Shown: positions 13,378 to 14,039 of the stretch, piece after piece
How the letters are laid out: every line of letters starts with the position of its first letter
Numbering within the stretch: position 1 is the stretch's first letter
DNA from: Chamaesiphon sp.
GTDB taxonomy: Bacteria > Cyanobacteriota > Cyanobacteriia > Cyanobacteriales > Chamaesiphonaceae
Length of the DNA: 14,039 bases
Direction of reading: 5' to 3'
Assembly (NCBI GenBank): GCA_020059425.1
Contig: JAGVCD010000085.1
Span: 1-14,039, forward strand
Notes under the pieces: generated by a model
What the model was told of the DNA's origin: nothing
The model's database searches: none
What the model saw: the letters and a program-made list of their open reading frames with translations, nothing else
Translations under genes and position numbers: made by a program

Positions 13378-14039
13378 CCTTAAACGCAAACTATCTTTAA
13401 TACTTGCTGCTGCTGTTGTGGTTCTACCAGTTTCAGCTATTGCGGCCACTCAACCTGGTGCGATCGGAGATTTGACTTCTTTGCTACTTGGTGATAACGC
13501 TGGCCTGGGTGATAACGAAATCAGTCCTCTTGCTCAGTTGGGACAAAAACTAATTAGTGGTTCAGCAGTGGGCGCACAAGATGTTGCTGCTGGCCTAGGC
13601 ATCAAAATTTATCGGGAAGACGGTGGGCTAGATGTTGGCTCTATCTTGGGCGACCAGAATTTCGATAGCGGCTTGCTAGACTTGGCCACAGAATTAACTA
13701 AATCTGATCAACCACTCAGTCTTGCTACTTTACGCACTATTACGGCTAACAACGCCATCGCTGGTTCAGCGACCGCTAACTCTAAGGCCGCTGAACGAGT
13801 AGCTGTTTCTACCAAGAAGACGATCGATCAAAACGCTGAGGTTTATAAATTAGCTGAAGTGAGCGATCCTGACAACTCCTTAGAAGTACTCGGTGAAATC
13901 AAACAAGTTAGCATTGGTAACTCTCGCACCATCGCCAAGGTCGCCCAGAGCAACTTGTTAAATGCTAAAACCAACGAATTAATACTTTCTCAAAGCATGC
14001 AAGCAGCTAACGATAAACGGGTGGAACAAGTGTTTGAAG
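13364..14039 (+). CDS. VirB5/TrbJ-position secreted T4SS subunit (partial, C-terminus beyond right edge)
   Basis: An ATG at 13364 lies inside the end of the VirB4 gene and opens a frame of 225 codons that continues off the right edge. It starts with a classic signal peptide, MLKNNLKRKL then SLILAAAVVVLPVSAIAA, with likely cleavage after an AIA/AA site, so the product is exported. The rest seen is Gly/Asp/Leu-rich at first, then Ala-rich and probably helical (residues about 120-225), with many Asn, Lys and Glu, as in coiled-coil minor pilus subunits. Right after VirB4 a VirB5/TrbJ-type gene is expected, and this fits in size and export, but no diagnostic motif was recognised. It could instead be another periplasmic component of a cyanobacterial T4SS. 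Confidence 0.65.
   Translation, partial: MLKNNLKRKLSLILAAAVVVLPVSAIAATQPGAIGDLTSLLLGDNAGLGDNEISPLAQLGQKLISGSAVGAQDVAAGLGIKIYREDGGLDVGSILGDQNFDSGLLDLATELTKSDQPLSLATLRTITANNAIAGSATANSKAAERVAVSTKKTIDQNAEVYKLAEVSDPDNSLEVLGEIKQVSIGNSRTIAKVAQSNLLNAKTNELILSQSMQAANDKRVEQVFE

Noticed and set aside
1..14039. tRNA, rRNA, CRISPR array or intact insertion sequence
   Set aside because: Looked for on both strands; no cloverleaf, no regularly spaced repeats and no transposase motifs were seen.

Overview
The window is cyanobacterial. It has several exact copies of the HIP1 octamer GCGATCGC (584-591, 641-648, 2414-2421, 3872-3879) and many GATCGATC-type relatives, and its best recognisable proteins (a CyRepA1-type replication protein and a CYP120-type cytochrome P450) belong to families known mainly from cyanobacteria. 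A plasmid replication protein lies within 14 kb of an operon of type IV secretion (conjugation) genes, so I read it as part of a conjugative or mobilisable cyanobacterial plasmid. Both ends are open: the first gene runs off the left edge and the last off the right edge. I cannot name the genus.

Layout. (1) 1-2949, minus strand: a large CyRepA1-like protein with a DUF3854/Toprim-like N-terminal part and a helicase-like ATPase core. It is read leftward out of the window. (2) 2950-3605: the rep upstream region. It has no convincing gene but holds at least five short perfect or near-perfect inverted repeats, as expected of a replication-control leader or origin. (3) 3606-4029, minus strand: an apparently decayed, frame-broken coding remnant, followed by a 32-bp inverted repeat and a perfect 21-bp palindrome (4134-4203). 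(4) 4618-6905, plus strand: an AT-rich cargo pair, a CYP120-family P450 and an AraC-family regulator, with a 21-bp tandem repeat behind the regulator whose core recurs in front of the P450. (5) 7156-9406, plus strand: three tandem, diverged paralogues that look like atypical response-regulator receivers. The first two are receiver-only and the third carries a LuxR/NarL-type DNA-binding domain. (6) 9403-9684, minus strand: a small unknown protein whose stop codon overlaps that of the third paralogue. It is divergent from the T4SS operon. (7) 9766-14039, plus strand: a promoter and a compact operon in the order VirB2-like pilin, VirB3-like, VirB4 ATPase, VirB5-like secreted subunit. All junctions overlap.

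How it may work together (inference): the rep gene and its structured leader maintain the plasmid. The VirB2-VirB5 genes build part of a conjugation channel. The pseudo-receiver array and the small divergent gene sit directly upstream of that operon and are the obvious candidates for controlling it. The P450/AraC pair is probably cargo, a hydrophobic-substrate oxidation gene with its own ligand-responsive regulator. The tandem pseudo-receiver array is the most novel-looking element.
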